Part shown: piece after piece, positions 1-13,500 of the stretch
How the letters are laid out: the number at the start of each line of letters is the position of its first letter
Position numbering within the stretch: position 1 is the first letter of the stretch
Source of the DNA: Lyophyllum atratum
Lineage: Eukaryota; Basidiomycota; Agaricomycetes; Agaricales; Lyophyllaceae
DNA length: 64,000 bases
Assembly: GCA_014905825.1 (NCBI GenBank)
Contig: JACGCN010000012.1
Coordinates: 62,001 to 126,000, forward strand
Direction: 5' to 3'
Made by a program: the position numbers and the translations under genes
The notes under the pieces: model-generated
Told to the model about the DNA's origin: nothing
Database searches by the model: none
What the model saw: only the letters and a program-made list of their open reading frames with translations

Positions 1-725
1 GCCGTCCTTGTACTCATCTTTGAGCCCGAGATTGAGCAACTGTTGGGATGAACGAAGTATGATTAGAACGCTCCTCTTTCGCGGATAGCGGCACGTACGG
101 CATTGTCAAGGGTGCGACCCATGAGAAATTCTAGAGAGAGATAGTAGGCACGCTTGGGTGCCTTACGCGTGTACTGGAGCTGTGTTTCATTCCAGTTGAC
201 CTGAGATGCGCTGTGTCAGACGCTGGGAGGATAATAATGGGCTTCCGGCGCTCTTACCAGAAGGTTATCCCGGACGGATAGGGCCGCAGCCTGGTAGGCA
301 CCCAGATCGTCTGATACAAGTATCATTGAGCAAAGGTCCAATTATATGCGCATATACCCACCAAGATTGTATGGCTGACGGGCGAGCGAGGTCTGCACAT
401 GGTTCACGAAGGACTTGGTTATGGAATCGACGTCTAGATCAAGTCCGAGTCGGCGACGGGGGCATTAGGCGGTTGAAGAACGTGCGCATACCTTGATCGA
501 CGCTCCTCATGCCCGACTTCCACACTGTCTCTTCTCCTCTAGGCCATTTCTCTTTCCCAGACGCGTCTTTCTCCGGCAGATAGCCTGTGCGAAGACGATG
601 ATCGTGTTATGCTCAGTGCACGAATCCCGTGGGGAAGAATGATAATGCTCACCGGTCAATGTGCGGACATGGCGACGGGGACGGGAGGGTTTGCCGATGG
701 ACTTGGGATCGATGGTGGAGGTCAT
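1..725 (-). CDS. GPH1: Glycogen phosphorylase, N-terminal part (runs off the left edge)
   Basis: Encodes the start of glycogen phosphorylase (GT35), the cytosolic pyridoxal-phosphate enzyme that releases glucose-1-phosphate from glycogen. Six exons can be followed on the minus strand: 725-653, 584-492, 433-362, 310-258, 200-99 and 39-1, all with GT/AG introns and consistent phase. The spliced product contains family landmarks in order: [76 protein letters not shown]. These cover only about the first 130 of roughly 850-870 residues, so the catalytic and PLP-binding parts lie outside the window. I chose the ATG at 725 because its context (cccaccATG) is strong and the product starts just before the conserved block; an in-frame ATG at 827 would add 34 residues. 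The neighbouring gene on the right is on the same strand. Confidence 0.93.
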
Positions 726-2143
726 GGTGGGGGCGTAAGAGATGGGCCCTCTATGGTCCACGGAGACGGTGGATGTCCTTATAAGGTCTCCAGGATCAAA
801 GTTGATGAGAACATCGACGTCATTCATTGCAAGCGCTGCTGAACTTGAAATAAGCTTTTGCGTTCATGCCCTTCCATTCAACCTCGGATCCTCGATCGCG
901 ATATCGAGATAAACACATAATATTCAGTGCTGCCAGGTCCCAGGTTCCATGCTCCTCTATGAAAATCCTCTCCTATGTCTGCCTCACTTATTTTTTCGAG
1001 CGCAGGGATGACATGCGGAGATAGGGGATGGTGCGGCAGGGGAAGGCCAAGGACGACGGAAATAACGACTCTGCAGCGAGCGCTGAAGGCCACGGAGAAT
1101 GTGAAAGATTGTTAGATCTACGCGACAATCTGACGTGCCTAACATCATCAGATGAGTCGATGACAGGTACTCACGGTACATCGCGTCCGACCCCACTTGC
1201 ATCTGTCAGCTTTCAATTCTCAAGGAAGGCGGCATGAACGACAACTTAAAGCGCGACACCCAAGCTGGATCTTGGGGACACCTCAACTTGCATGGCATCA
1301 TCTGCCACGTCGCGTACGAAATTGAAATTGAAGAAAATAGCATCCTCAGACCAAACGGATTTGACCCTCTTCGAATCCGCGGAAAAGACAAGTATGATGC
1401 CTTGGAAGAAGGGGCTACACGCGAAGCTTCCCTGCAAGAATCGCAGTTGGGTACTGGCTCAAGGTGTCAAGGAGTGCCGTGTGACGGCGTTCAGATCGCG
1501 TCGTCGCCGTACTGGTTTACACTCAGCTTCAAACTTTGAACTCCTTCTTTCTGCCCTCTCCGTAATCCTTACTCACCGCGCGAGCGAAAGAATTCTGTAT
1601 GGACCGTTCTTCAATCGAAATGCTACTCGCAAGGTCTTGACGTACTCGGGATCTTTTGTGATAATATACCTTGTTCTCCCTCTTGCCGTCTACGGTCTGC
1701 GCCACGATGACCGACAAGGCGAGTCCTTGCTAGGGACCATTCACCATTCTCTGCCTACTGCCAGCACCGGTGCACCACTTCGAGTTCACCAAAGCGATAA
1801 CAGACTAAGTATATAGCCGTCGCGTTAGCAGCTACACTGCCTACTCCTAAGCATCTCCCTTGCTGCTCTACTCTAGGACTAGCGACAGCCGCCGGTGATG
1901 ATATGATATCGCAGAGTGCAGCCATAGCTTTATTTGGCCACCACCTTTGGACCGCGAATACCAGAAACTTCGTCGATGCGGGACAAAAAAAAGCCCCACC
2001 ACAGAGGAAGCATCTGCGTCCCATCGACTCGGAGGGTGGACATGCATGTCGGAATAGATGCCAGTCCGTTCAGGAGGCGGGATACGACTCTGGCTTCAGA
2101 TGATGTATCCATCGCTTGATATTCCCGATCTCGATGGCGTTTT
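726..2143. other. Unassigned stretch upstream of glycogen phosphorylase
   Basis: About 1.4 kb without a gene I can assemble. It must hold the GPH1 promoter. On the minus strand there are open stretches that look protein-like but could not be joined into a convincing model: around 1440-1246 (ends in a stop, contains VFSADSKRVKSVWSEDA), 1717-1529 and 1093-878. A 174-codon plus-strand frame at 1292-1816 has one hydrophobic segment but no recognisable domain. They may be 3' exons of the gene at 2144-3637, remnants, or chance. Confidence 0.3.
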
Positions 2144-3637
2144 TCATCCACTGTAGCTGTATCGAGCAATCGTCAGATAATAGCCGATACGATAGATGGC
2201 CTGAGGCCCTAGCGACTGACATACGAAGCAAATTGTTACACTCCTATCATCAAGTACATCTTCAGGGTACCAAAGACAGCGTTGGAGGCGGTCGACATCT
2301 ATCTCGCGTTTGTGATGATCATAGAAGTCTATGAACTCCTCCGTGATCGGGTTATATCCCTTAAAACAGGTCAGAGAGTAGAAAAATGAGGGATGGAAAG
2401 GAACACACATAGAGGGTGTGTACTGGGTAGTGAAGAAGAAAGTTTTGAATCTCGGCAATACCGTCGCTATCTTCGGGGAGGAAGCAGGTTTCGATAGCCT
2501 TGAAACCCAATTTCTTCTCCTGGTCATCTAGATGAGCATATATGGGAGACTCGATGCAATGTAATGTGACGCTGCCACTTAGTTATATGTAGGTCAGTTG
2601 AATGCGCATTATAGTTTGTGATTCGAGACTCACCCCAGACTATTGGGCGGTGCAACCCACACCTTCGTATCCTCTTCAGTAGTACTCGTCGTACTGACAT
2701 CGTCATCTCGGAAAAAAAGAGAATCCGTCGCTCCTTTCTGCAGGAACGGCTCCGTTTCCGGGTCTGAGCCGGAATCTGTGGGTGTGGAGTTTAGAGGGCG
2801 CGAGTGACGGGTAGCAAGAGATTTAAGCCGAGATGGAAGAGTGGCCTTCCATATCTTCCGTTGTTTCGCGCTGGGAAGTGCAGATCGCAAGCGGCGGGTG
2901 GTGGCATCTATGAACCGTGATGTAAGTGTAGTGTTCCCCGCCTTTTTATTGTTCCCGTTGGCCATTTGTGCTACTCTTGCGCTGAACATCCCCCTGTCTA
3001 TATCCATCGTAGCTGCGCCACAGAAAGATCAATCATGCGGTAAGAGCATAAATGGGGACCCACTTACAGATAAGACACAGTGTTTGGACACCCTTCGAAT
3101 AATGTAGCGACTGTCGGACCTGGGTGCCAGGTATATCATAGTCTTCCGCATCGAGCTTCTCCAGGCGTCTGTCATACGGGTTGTATACCTATAGGATGTC
3201 AGACGCATGGGCCTCTGCATTACAGGAAGCAACGCACATAACAGAAGGTATCTAGTTGGCAGCGAAGATTGAGATCGCGCATGTCGAGCGAATGATCACC
3301 GTAGAGGTCCACGATGCAACTTTGCAGAATGCCATCTACTACCACTTCCTCCTTCCTACTCGATGAAAACGAACACTTGATTCGGAGAACTTTAATACTG
3401 CCTGGAGGTTACTAGATTTCCAGGACAGAGGTGAGGGACCCACCGTGGACCAGCAAGCCATGCTTCTATATCTCCAGGAGCATTGCGCTGGCCACTCCTC
3501 CGTTCCTCCTTCCGAAGGAGTGGTGTGTATGCGGAGACAGCAGACATGACCTGGGGCATGGTATGGACTGGAATGAGTTGGCCGACTACATCATGTAGTA
3601 GCCGCTGGAGCCTGAGGGCCAGAAATGTCTGAGACAT
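2144..3637 (-). CDS. Uncharacterised six-exon protein, about 407 aa
   Basis: I do not recognise this protein. A phase-consistent model on the minus strand is 3637-3444, 3397-3238, 3188-3068, 3012-2634, 2577-2424 and 2359-2144, giving 407 codons plus stop with every intron bounded by GT and AG. The N-terminal half has short motifs such as DLYGDHSLDMRDLN and YNPYDRRLEKLDAEDYDIPG. The middle is basic and Ser/Thr-rich (about residues 165-280). The C-terminal part carries KKLGFKAIETCFLPEDSDG and EEFIDFYDHHKREIDVDRLQ. No signal peptide or membrane segment is evident. The last exon is the weakest part: a further intron (donor at the codon after WYPED) and an alternative 3' end near 1930 are possible. 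It lies tail to head upstream of GPH1. Confidence 0.5.
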
Positions 3638-4568
3638 GGCCTCGTCATCGCCATAACTTTAAGAGGAGAGACCGCCCCCTATCAGGGTAAAAATGGCTGA
3701 TTCTTGGGCTGATTAGAATATAGAGAAAACGGTGTCGGAGGAAAATGAAGCAAACGAGGGCGACGGCGCTCGTGAAGCAGTTCACGCAACATAAACTAGA
3801 CGGTCTGTCATTAAGAAAACGGACTGAGTAAAGCATGAATGATGCGTGAGATACTTAGAGTCGCTTGGTCAAGCGGACGAATGGCTGCTACTATCTGAAG
3901 TAAGCAAGTGTTCCTCCGCACCTCCGTTTTCGCGCTGCCGTTCGCTCAATCCATTTGCTGCTTGCTTGTCGCTCATCATGGAAAAGTTGGGGATGAAGGC
4001 GTTCATAAGAAGGCAAGGTAAATAGCGGGATAGTAATATCGAGAATGTAAATAATAGAGGCCAGCGCACACGCACGAGGGCGTACTGTAACGCAAATCGC
4101 AGCACATCTATCTAGAGAGATAGATGCTTGAGACGAAGGAACCAGTGTCCGAATTAGGGAAGAGTAGGTCAGTGAGTGTTGTGCTGCCACCGGCGATCGC
4201 GGTTGAGCTAGAAGGTATAAAACATGAACATGAACGCGAACGAAACAAAACGGGCTCGAGAGCAGAGACATATAGACGAAATAAGGACAGGGATGGAGAT
4301 GGGATCAATGCATAAACTGATGAAACCGAGATTCCGAAGGATGAATGAGAGATGGGTATGGGAAGGTGGATCCAGGACAAAGAAGAAAACGAAAATAGAA
4401 TCGTAAGGGGTATCCAAGGACATCATGCTATATGTTCTGCGGGAACGAATTCCCACTTGGAGGGTATACGTGGAAATGAGCGTCAATCCTATACGTGGTA
4501 GATGGCGATCAGTGTGCGAAGGGGATGGTGAAAGAGGAAACGACATACCATGCACAAGATATCAACCA
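3638..4568. other. Intergenic, no gene seen
   Basis: About 0.9 kb between the start of the uncharacterised gene and the stop of the Msb1-like gene, both on the minus strand. It should hold the promoter of the former and the 3' untranslated region of the latter. The short open frames here are low in complexity and lack recognisable motifs. Confidence 0.4.
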
Positions 4569-7500
4569 TTACTGGCTCTCTTCTGTTTCTATAGGGGCAC
4601 TCTCAACCGGCTCTGACTCCTCCACAACGGAACTCGGTTCTGCAGCTGCAGACACAGACTCGTCAGGATGTGTGGGTTCTGCTTCTGGCTCGACGACGCT
4701 ATCGAGGACAGCCTGTGGTCCAGGGGTGCTACCAGCTAAGACGACACTCTCCACTGTAGCCGGTTCTTCCTCTGTCTCGGCAGGTGTCACCTCCTCTTCC
4801 ACAACGAGTTCAGCGTCCTCCACAGTAGGTTCCTCCTGCAACTCGACCGGTGCGGTCTCCTCCTCCAGAGCCGGGGCAGGCTCCTCCACAACAGGCACAA
4901 CAGGCTCAACATCGACGATTGGCACAGGAGACAATGTCACGTCCTCGTCCGCCGTGGCATCCTCTGAAGCATTGATAGGCTCTGAGTGAACTGGCGCGGC
5001 GATGACTTCCGATTCAGGCTCAGGAACAGCAGCCGCGTCTTCGATCGCAGGCGCTTCGACCACAGGTTCGTCTACGGCAGCAGACTCCTCCGCGACGACA
5101 GGTTCTGCTTCAACAAATTCTTCGGATGCAGCAGGTGCGGGTTCGGGCTCGGCAGCAACAGCATCGGGCTGAGCAACCTCCTCGACTTCGGCGGCCGGCA
5201 CAGGTTCAGGACTGGCTTCAGTCTCTGGCGCAGCTTCCTCCTCGACAACAACAGGAACCTCTGCTTCTGCCTCAGGCCCTACGGCCTCTGGCTCGGCAGC
5301 GATAGGCTCTGAGTGCACTGGCGTGGCGATGACTTCCGATTCAGGCTCGGAGACCGCAGCGGCCTCTTCGATAGCAGGCTCTTCGACAGCAGGTTCCTCC
5401 ACGGCAGCAGACTCCTCGGCGACGATAGGTTGCGCTTCTATAGTTTCTTCGGATGCTGCGAGTGCAACTTCGGGCACGGCAGCAACGGCATCAGGCTGAG
5501 CAGCCTCCTCGACTTCAGTGGAAGGCACAGGTTCAGGACTGACCTCAGTCTCTATCGCAGATTCCTCCTCGACAACATCAGGAACCTCTGCCTCCGCCTC
5601 GGGTTCTACGGCCTCTGACTCGGCAGCAGAAGCAGCGGGGGTCTCTGTAGGTTCCGCTATTTCATCTGCGGGAGTGGGCTCCTCGATGTGAACCTCAGGA
5701 AATGAGGACTCCGTTTCCGCGGGAACGATGGGAGCGGGTGCTGCAGTTTCTGCTTCGACGGGAACGTCTGGCTCAGCTTCAGGCTCAGGAACAGCGGTCG
5801 TCAACTCGGCCTCGACGATCGCAGCAGCGGGAACGGGTGCGGGCTCCTCGATGGGAGCTACTGGTGCTGCTTCCGGCTCTGCCTCGACTTCGACGACAGC
5901 AGCAGGCACAGGTTCCACGATATCGTTAGCAGCAGTCTCTGGAGCAACTTCAACTTCGGCTACCTCAGGCTCGACAGCTACAACGGGCGTAGGTTCAGCC
6001 TCGACAATTGCTGGGGCAGCATCCACCTCAGATTCGACGACTGCAGCAACCACGGACTCCTCAGACTCCTCCACAGGCTCTGCTTCTGCAGCCGCTTCGA
6101 CGACAACCTCTGCAGGTTCGGTGGCTTCAGCATCGGGAACGGCGGATGAGGGCTCGACAGGTTCGAGAGCTGCAGGCTCAGCTACCGCGAGAACAGCGGG
6201 TGTGGGCTTGAATACGTCCTCCACGGAGGCTGCGGGTACAGGTGTTGGTTCAGCCTGCGTGGGAGTACGTTCAGAATCCTCGAGGGCAGCTTCAGGTTCA
6301 ACGGCCGTGGGCTCGACGATAGGCGTGGGCTGTGGTTCGGTGACAACCTCGGGAGCAGACTCGGGTTCAAGAGCAGGTGCCTCTGCTTCCGTCTCAGGTC
6401 CAGCAGCCTCGTTTTTCTCTTCAGCTTCGCCCTCCTGAGGTCGGCCGGGGAAGATGCAAATGAGGTCCGCGGATGGTGGGCCGTGGGGGTTTGTCGCGCT
6501 CTGGAGGAGATCAGCCTCTGTCAGCAGACGTGCGGGCTCTGTGGGCTCATCTGCGGGCTGGGCAGGGGCGGGGGCGGGTACGGCTGCTTCTTCAGCTTTG
6601 GGAATTTCACTGGAAGCGGGTGCCGTCCCCTCTACAGGTAGGGGTGCTTCAGGAGCAGCCAGTGGCTCCGAGGGAGCCGGAGTCGTCACGTTCTCGATGG
6701 TAGAACCATTCGTCGCAGGAGCCTCCGTTGCAGGTTCTTCAGGCTTACTGGCATGCACGGCGACGGCAGCAGTCACAGCGGCGGCTCCTGCGGCTATTCC
6801 AGCCACACCGTGCCCATTAGTCTTGCTCCCATCGTCAACACTCTTCTTCGCCACATCCACCGACTTCCTGGGCACCTCCACAGACTTCCTCGGCTTGGGC
6901 GACGGGATCCTCACTCTGACCGTGCCTGTATCGACCTTCTTCGATTTTGCCTGCTTCTCTTTCTCTTTCTCCTTCTCCTTACCCTCGTCCTCCTCCGCCA
7001 GAATCTCGCCCATCTCGCCCACCCGCGGGCTCTGTCCCGCCGTCTTCTTGCTCCTTGTCTCCTTCTCAGACGACGTGGACGCGCGACCGGACGTGAAGAA
7101 GCTGAAGCGCTTCATGGTAGAACTGAAAGTGATCTCAGACTTGAACGATCTGGGCGAGGACGGCCGAGTGCGGCCTGCGGAATCAGGTGACGCGGTTGCT
7201 GATGAATTCTCAGGCGACAAGGGCGTTAGTGGTGCCGGGCGCTTAAACGCCTGTTCAATGACGAGCCACTCAAGGCGTTTTCCGTCCACCTCGACGTCGG
7301 TTAGCGTGCTCTTGAGCTTGCAGATAATGAAAGTAGGCCACGTCGACGAAATAGGGTCCAAGAGCGCATCGCTCCAGAAGTCGATGAAGGCCTCGTCCAG
7401 CTGGGTCAGCGAGACGTGGGTGAACTTGGAGATAGGTTTGGCTGCTTCTTTGGGCTTGGGCTGCTCGACCTTGACAAGTGCTCGGGGTGCGTCCAGGGAC

Positions 7501-9326
7501 TTCCGGCCAGTGGAGAGGGAAGGGACTAGGGTCTTCAGGCGCTTGGGCACTGTTACTTCCATATCCTTTTCTGTATCGATGAGCGTCGTAGCGAGCGGCG
7601 CCTTCGCAGATGCATCCTCGAAGAAACCTGATGTGGAAAAGGTCGCCCAGTCTGTTCCGATCACGCTGGATGGTGCCACAGACGGGTCGGTTGCAGGCTT
7701 GGTGTGCTTTGAGGTCTCATTGCCGGTTGCAGGCGTTGTGGTAGCAGCTGTCCGGTCCCTACCGTTGAGGGAAAATGATCGTCTATGGGAGGACGGTATG
7801 AACAGGTTGAAAGAGGGTGAGGTCGTTTCCTGTGCTGCATTCTCGATTGGAATGAGAGAGAAGAAGCGAAGAGTCTCATCAGCGAAGATGTGACTAAGCC
7901 CGGGAGAGGCGCCAGGGGAATGGTTGCTGTCGTCCGTGAATGCCTTCCTGACGATCTCCCATAGTGCGGCATGTTCCCCTGCATCGGCACTGGGTTCCGC
8001 TCTAAACGCGTCTGCGATAAGTCGCAAGGGGTGATGCGCAGGCTGATCAGCCGTGGCCGATAGCCCGGTTTCGATGCGAACAAATAATGCATCATATCGA
8101 CGAGTTGAGAAACGAGGGCGAGGGAGGAGATCCGTGTCAGGAGAAGGGTTCTTATTATAAGGATATTGCTTGACGAGCTCCAGAAGACGTGTGGGCATTC
8201 TAGAGCTGGACGCTTCGTCCCTGTACAAAGGTCAGGAACAGGAATAGATAGTAGAGCCTTGTTTACGGACCTGATGCGTGAAAGGAACAGATGTTCAAGC
8301 ATACGGCCTGTACGCTCCCATCGGGCATAGAACGTGGCCCAGTCGTCGTCCTCATGAGCTCTCTGAACAGTCAACAGCCAAAGACCAAAGAACTTGGCCA
8401 ACTTGCTGCCAGAAATGCCATTCCCTTCAGCGTGAGCTGCTAGCGAGGAAAATATCTCCAGAGTGACTGTCAACAGCTCAAGGTGAGATGGAGGTAGTGC
8501 AGGGCCAAGGATCGTCGAAAATCCATCTGCAGGATAACTGGATGATTGTTCGGCGCCGAAGAAGTTCTTGTACCATGAATCTTCCTTTCCAAATGAATTC
8601 CCATCCAATTGCAAGTGTCTGAGTCCCCAACGAAGAACCGCTGCCACGTCATGAGGAGATCGGGTCGAGGATATTTCGGATTCGAACGCGGTGACGAAGG
8701 CAGAGGAGGTGGGAGAGAGCGTGGTAATGGGGGTTTTCTGTGCCAGCGACTGAATGAAGAGTGATATTAGCCTTCGTTGTATCTCCGGAGATGCGCTGTG
8801 CCAATGAGGGTGCATAATGCCGAGGGATTCGAGGCCTGAACGATCAATGAGTACGCGACGTAATAGCACTGCTGTAGGACGTACCTCGCGCTGTGATAGC
8901 CTGTGAACATGCCCGGACAAGGATAAGAGTCTCCAGAGGGTTCAAACGACGACCTCCGATGGCCGCGTCAGACAAGAGGATCCGGGCCTCGGGGTCCGCT
9001 TCGAAGACAACACCCAAGGCGCGAGATGCCGACTCATCCTTCGGACCAGGCAGGTTCAGAGAAAGATGTGGTATCTCTACACGTTTCTCGGTAGCCTCGG
9101 GAGAAGCGGGACTTGACTTCGATTTAAAGAGACTAAAGCCCGCATCCTTCTCCTTCCCTTGCCCTGCACCCTTTCCGTTGGCGACCTCTGGAAACGTCGT
9201 AGCACTGGGAGACACGGATTCGAATTTTCCATCCAGGAGTTCCGAACTAGAAAGGTGGCCGGATGATCGTGGTGATTCCTTGTCGTCCTTTTTACGTCCA
9301 AAGACTTTAGACAGAAACGAGGGCAT
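4569..9326 (-). CDS. Msb1/Mug8-domain protein with long acidic Ala/Glu/Pro tail
   Basis: Large protein of 1552 codons in three exons: 9326-8885, 8835-8271 and 8220-4569, all in phase. The N-terminal 500 or so residues resemble the Msb1/Mug8 domain (formerly DUF1708), related to RhoGAP folds and in yeasts linked to Cdc42/Rho1 polarity signalling and cell-wall control. Visible landmarks are the basic start MPSFLSKVFGRKKDDKE, then RLNPLETLILVRACS, VLRWGLRHLQLDG, LAKFFGLWLL and RYDALFVRIETGLSA. After a Ser-rich linker with Lys/Arg-rich patches, about the last 700 residues are almost only Glu, Ala, Pro and Val, include a roughly 109-residue tandem duplication, and are probably disordered. This tail produces long spurious antisense frames. 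Domain assignment is from remembered family pattern; the specific role here is inference. Confidence 0.82.
4977..5630. repeat. Two-copy 327-bp in-frame tandem duplication in the acidic tail
   Basis: The block from about 5304 to 5630 is repeated at about 4977 to 5303 with an offset of 327 bp (109 codons). Both copies encode the order EAEAEVP, SPEPVP, QPDAVAA, VAEESAAV, PESEVIA, PVHSEPI with scattered substitutions. The frame is kept, so the duplication lengthens the disordered tail without breaking it. Confidence 0.85.
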
Positions 9327-10513
9327 GGCGTGGCCTTAATAAAAGTGAGCTACGTGTCCAGATAAATTAATATGAGCCTAATTTCCCTGATAGATATCGT
9401 AGCTGAAGGCTTACATGTCAGTGCAGGCCAGAGGCCGATTTCCGAGTTGCCAGAGGGACCTGCTGGAGAGAGTGATAGGCAGCGCTCGATGTCAAAGAGG
9501 GAGAAGGTTCAAATGGCCACGTGCCCACTTCTCGCTAAGTTCGCTTGCCTCAGCTTGCCTCATGGCAATGCCCCTCATTCAGTCCCCGAATAATCAGAGC
9601 AACAACAACCCTTGGAAATCGACAGTCCTCTTCACTCGCGGTATAGCAGGCATGTCTTAAAATCACGCCGCTACATCGACCGATGCTCCCCGCAAAAAAA
9701 ATGGAATCATGGGATATCTCCGTCGGGTTCAAGACGGTCGATTGCCAGACGCTGGCTGGAGCCCTTTTTGTGAATCTTTATCCGAAGTATATCTAATATG
9801 ATGGGCAGTCCAAGAGCTACACGCGTACGGTGCAAAGAGTAATCAGACGTCGTACGGAGGATCCCTTGACTTTCCGACTATCGCTCTACGAATCATCCTC
9901 TCATTGGACTGAGCGTTTTGCAAATATAGAGGGATAAAGCGGGTCAGCTATACATGGGCGTTGTACCAAAATGGTGATGAGTGGCCAGCCCGCATCACGG
10001 TCAAACGCATTGCCAGAAGTATTACAACCCGCACTCTCGTTACGAGTGAGTTATATTAATGTGGTTGGCGACCTAAGGGTAAAGGTAGTAGATCGAAGGC
10101 GATAAATAGGTAACACTTGGATGCAAATTGATATATAGATGGGGAATGGGGATCGAGCAACAATGAGTCAGATAGCTGCTGGTACTAAAAATACTGGAAG
10201 ACAGAGTGGCCGTGGTGATACGTATGGAGGCAAGCAATGATCAGAAAGAATAACCAAGACCGCATAACGAGGAGGTACCACGTAGGTTACGCTTTTCACC
10301 TAGCCATGAGCGGTCAGGTGGGAATCGATGTCATGAAAATACTGAGGAAGAGAATGGAGAGATTAAGCGAGGTATAATTATGGGATCCGTTTGTGCATTG
10401 ATTAAATTCCGAAGTGGAAGGATATGGTATAGTGGTGGTGGGTGTGTTGAAAAATTCCGTGCAGCATAGCATGTCCAGAGCAACGAGGAATGCAGTGATG
10501 GGTATCGACCAGG
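9327..10513. other. Intergenic: Msb1-like promoter and STE12 3' region
   Basis: Nearly 1.2 kb between two minus-strand genes. It contains no open frame with protein-like features beyond about 80 codons. It must supply the promoter of the Msb1-like gene at its left side and the STE12 3' untranslated region at its right side. Confidence 0.5.
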
Positions 10514-13500
10514 TTATAGTGTCGCGTGCTGTGCATGGGAATAATAGGAATCACCATCCGTACCCTGGAGCACAAACTGGCTCTGGTCCTGGAAGGTTCC
10601 ATCCATCGCAAAGACACCATTCTGCTGAGACACAGGCGCAGTATGCCCATACTGCTCCGTCCCGTACTGCGGCGGCAGCTCCGTCGTAAACGCCGCCGGC
10701 GAATCCGTCTGTATGAACGGCGAGTCCGTGCGATAGCTCGACGGATGCTGGTTTCCCTCCATGCTCATGCTCATCATCTGCCGCATCTGCTCCTGCACGC
10801 CGCTCATGTTCGAGTTCCGTGAATCCGACCTCCGGATATTCTGTTGTGGGTATTCGTTTCCGAGGGGTATCGAAAATGCCGATGGACTCGAGTGTGTGGA
10901 ACCACCCCGCGACGAAGACCCGTACGCAGCGTAAGGATGGTAGCCCCGAACTAGTCCTGCCGAGCTTCCGGGCGAATCGCTGCTCTGATAGTCACCAGTG
11001 CTGTTTGCTGTCAGGGGTCTTCGGATAGGCTCGCCGTTGCGCATCACGGACGGCGTCATGCTGCGGTGCCGTCTGATTGGGCCAGGTCCATTGGATGAGG
11101 CAGTTGACTCAAGCATCCCAGCGGGGTATAGCGTGGCATGATCAAAAACCTGTTTATGCGATGGTGCGGATATGGATGTGACATAGTCATCGCCATAGGT
11201 GGAGGATGAGACTGAAGATGAGGAAGAGTGTGTGCGGTAACCAGATGGGGCAGATGTAAGAGATGATCGATTGCTTCGGATATGAGGGATAGAGCCTGGT
11301 GGTGGTGACGGTGCGCTGAGGGTACTGAACGCCGAGCCCGGCTGCGTACGAACCGCCCAATTGGCATCGAAGTCGGTCTGTTGTGGCTGATTGGTGTTGT
11401 TCATGGCGAACGCATTGTGGGGGGCAGGGTAATACAGGGTCTGCTCAAAGCCCTGACCCATCTCATCCGATCGCATGATCAGCCCCTCCTCATCACCCGA
11501 CACATCATGCAAATCGCCCTGCACCTCCACCTCACATATCTGTGGATCGATGTCGGCGCCATACCCCAACGACGACGTCCCCAGCGCATTCGCATTAAAA
11601 TCTGCCATCCCCATCCCCATCGCCGTCCCTCCATACATCCCCAGCCCAAGCTGTCCAACGTTCGCCGAGAACCGCGACATATCCTCCCCCTCCAAGTCCT
11701 CATAATCGCTCTCCCCACCCCCCACATCACCCTCCCTCCCCACACTGCCCCCGCGCCCGTCCGCACTCCCTCCGCTCCCACTCCCATCGCCATCATCGCC
11801 GTTATCGATCCACTCCCCAACTCCGACCCCAAGGCCCAGGGCACCCCCAGGGCCCACAGCCCCATTGGCCCCGCGTCCATGCGTCCGTAGATGCTGGTTA
11901 AGGTTATCGCTCCTCGAGAACCGCTTCTTGCACTGCGGACACGCATACGGCCTCTCCATCGTATGCGTCCTCAAATGCCGCTTCAGATGCTCCATCCGCT
12001 TGAACATCCTACCGCACGAGAAGAGGGGACACACGAATGCCTTCGTCTTAACCGATAACGGGTCCGTCGAGTCGAATGACTGGGCATGGCTGCCCGACTG
12101 GGCCTGGGACTGCTGCTGCGCGAAGGACGTGACGCCGAAGCCGCCGGACATGGCAGAAGCCGTTGTGGCGGGCGGCGGAGCCAAAGGGTACGTATGTCGG
12201 TGTAGATTCTCATGGCTTCGTCCCCGCTGATGACCCCGAATAATGCCGCTCCCGGGCGTCGACAAGAAACGCTGCGCCTGAGTCTGCGGCTGCCCACCCT
12301 CACTATAATACAGCCCAACCTCCCCAATCGGCTGTGTCGGCCTCGGCTTGCGGTTCACCCCATCGCCCGAGACGAGTTCCCCGCGAGCCTGCATCAGGAA
12401 CATATCCGCAGCGCTCACCGAGTCGCCACCAGATCCAAAGTCGTCGCCAAGGCGTTCTCGGCTGACGCTGAGGCTCCCATACCGCCCATGGTGCTCCCCA
12501 AGCCCCGCACTCCTTCCTCGCTGCTCATCCTCCCTGTTCTTCGTCCCCTTCTTCTTCCGGAGCTTGTAAGTGGGGTTGCCTCCGATCCATGAACTGCCCA
12601 GGCCGATGGTACCCTGCAATGCGGGGGGAAGGTTCTGCCGCTGGCCGTCACCCTCGGTGCCGCCCATCACTTCGTCCGCATCACTGGCTTCGCTGTCGTC
12701 CGTAGCACTGGTGTCGCCACCCTCCTCGGCGCCAGAACCATTGGAGGGTCGGCGTGCGCCCTCCTCCATGAGTCGTACGGCAGCCTCGAGCTCGCCTTCG
12801 CCTTCGCGGCCGCCTTGGGCTTTGCTGAACTGCTCGTACAGGCTCCGCTTGGGGTCGTAGGTGAATGAGAGAGCAGGTTCACCGGTGATTTGGGTGGTGG
12901 CTTCCTGGCCCATTTTCTCGCGCTTGAGGTCGCGTTCGAGGGCATCGAGGAAAAGACGATCATGCGGTACTGAGAACCTGAATTCGGGGCATGTCAGGTT
13001 TACACCTGGTAACCCAGGGAAGAGCGGCATACCAGTAAAACACCTTCTGCTTCTTCTGTGTGCGGATACATTGGTATTTGAACAGGAGATCGAGAAAAGC
13101 GCTCTGTTCGGGGGTAGAGTTCGTCAGTTAATCAACAAATGAATTCATAAACCAGTTCAATGAAAAGAAGCCGGACGTCACACGAGTATCGTTCGCCTGA
13201 TGGCGGAACAATCTGCCTGACTTCGCACGACGCAGCCACAAATGAACCAAACCCAGACACTCACTTTAGGCTCCTCCAAGCATGCGTCCACACCAGGCTT
13301 CAGGTTGCGCAGGTCACTGAACACGCCCTCTTCAAACTTCTTCATGTTTCGGACCGGACGACCAAACGCCTGTGTAAGGAAATAGTCATCAGCCATCATT
13401 CTCTAAAGGAACAGTTCGCAGGACGTGACAGGGATCACATAATATATGGGGTCCCGGGGAAATTCATGGAATGGAGAATGCTCACCTCAAAACGGAATAC

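Noticed and set aside
6454..7893. 479-codon open frame on the plus strand
   Set aside because: It lies antisense to the Msb1-like coding exon, whose Glu/Ala/Pro bias keeps the opposite frames open. No start context, domain or splice structure supports it. The same holds for the plus-strand frames between 4495 and 6438.
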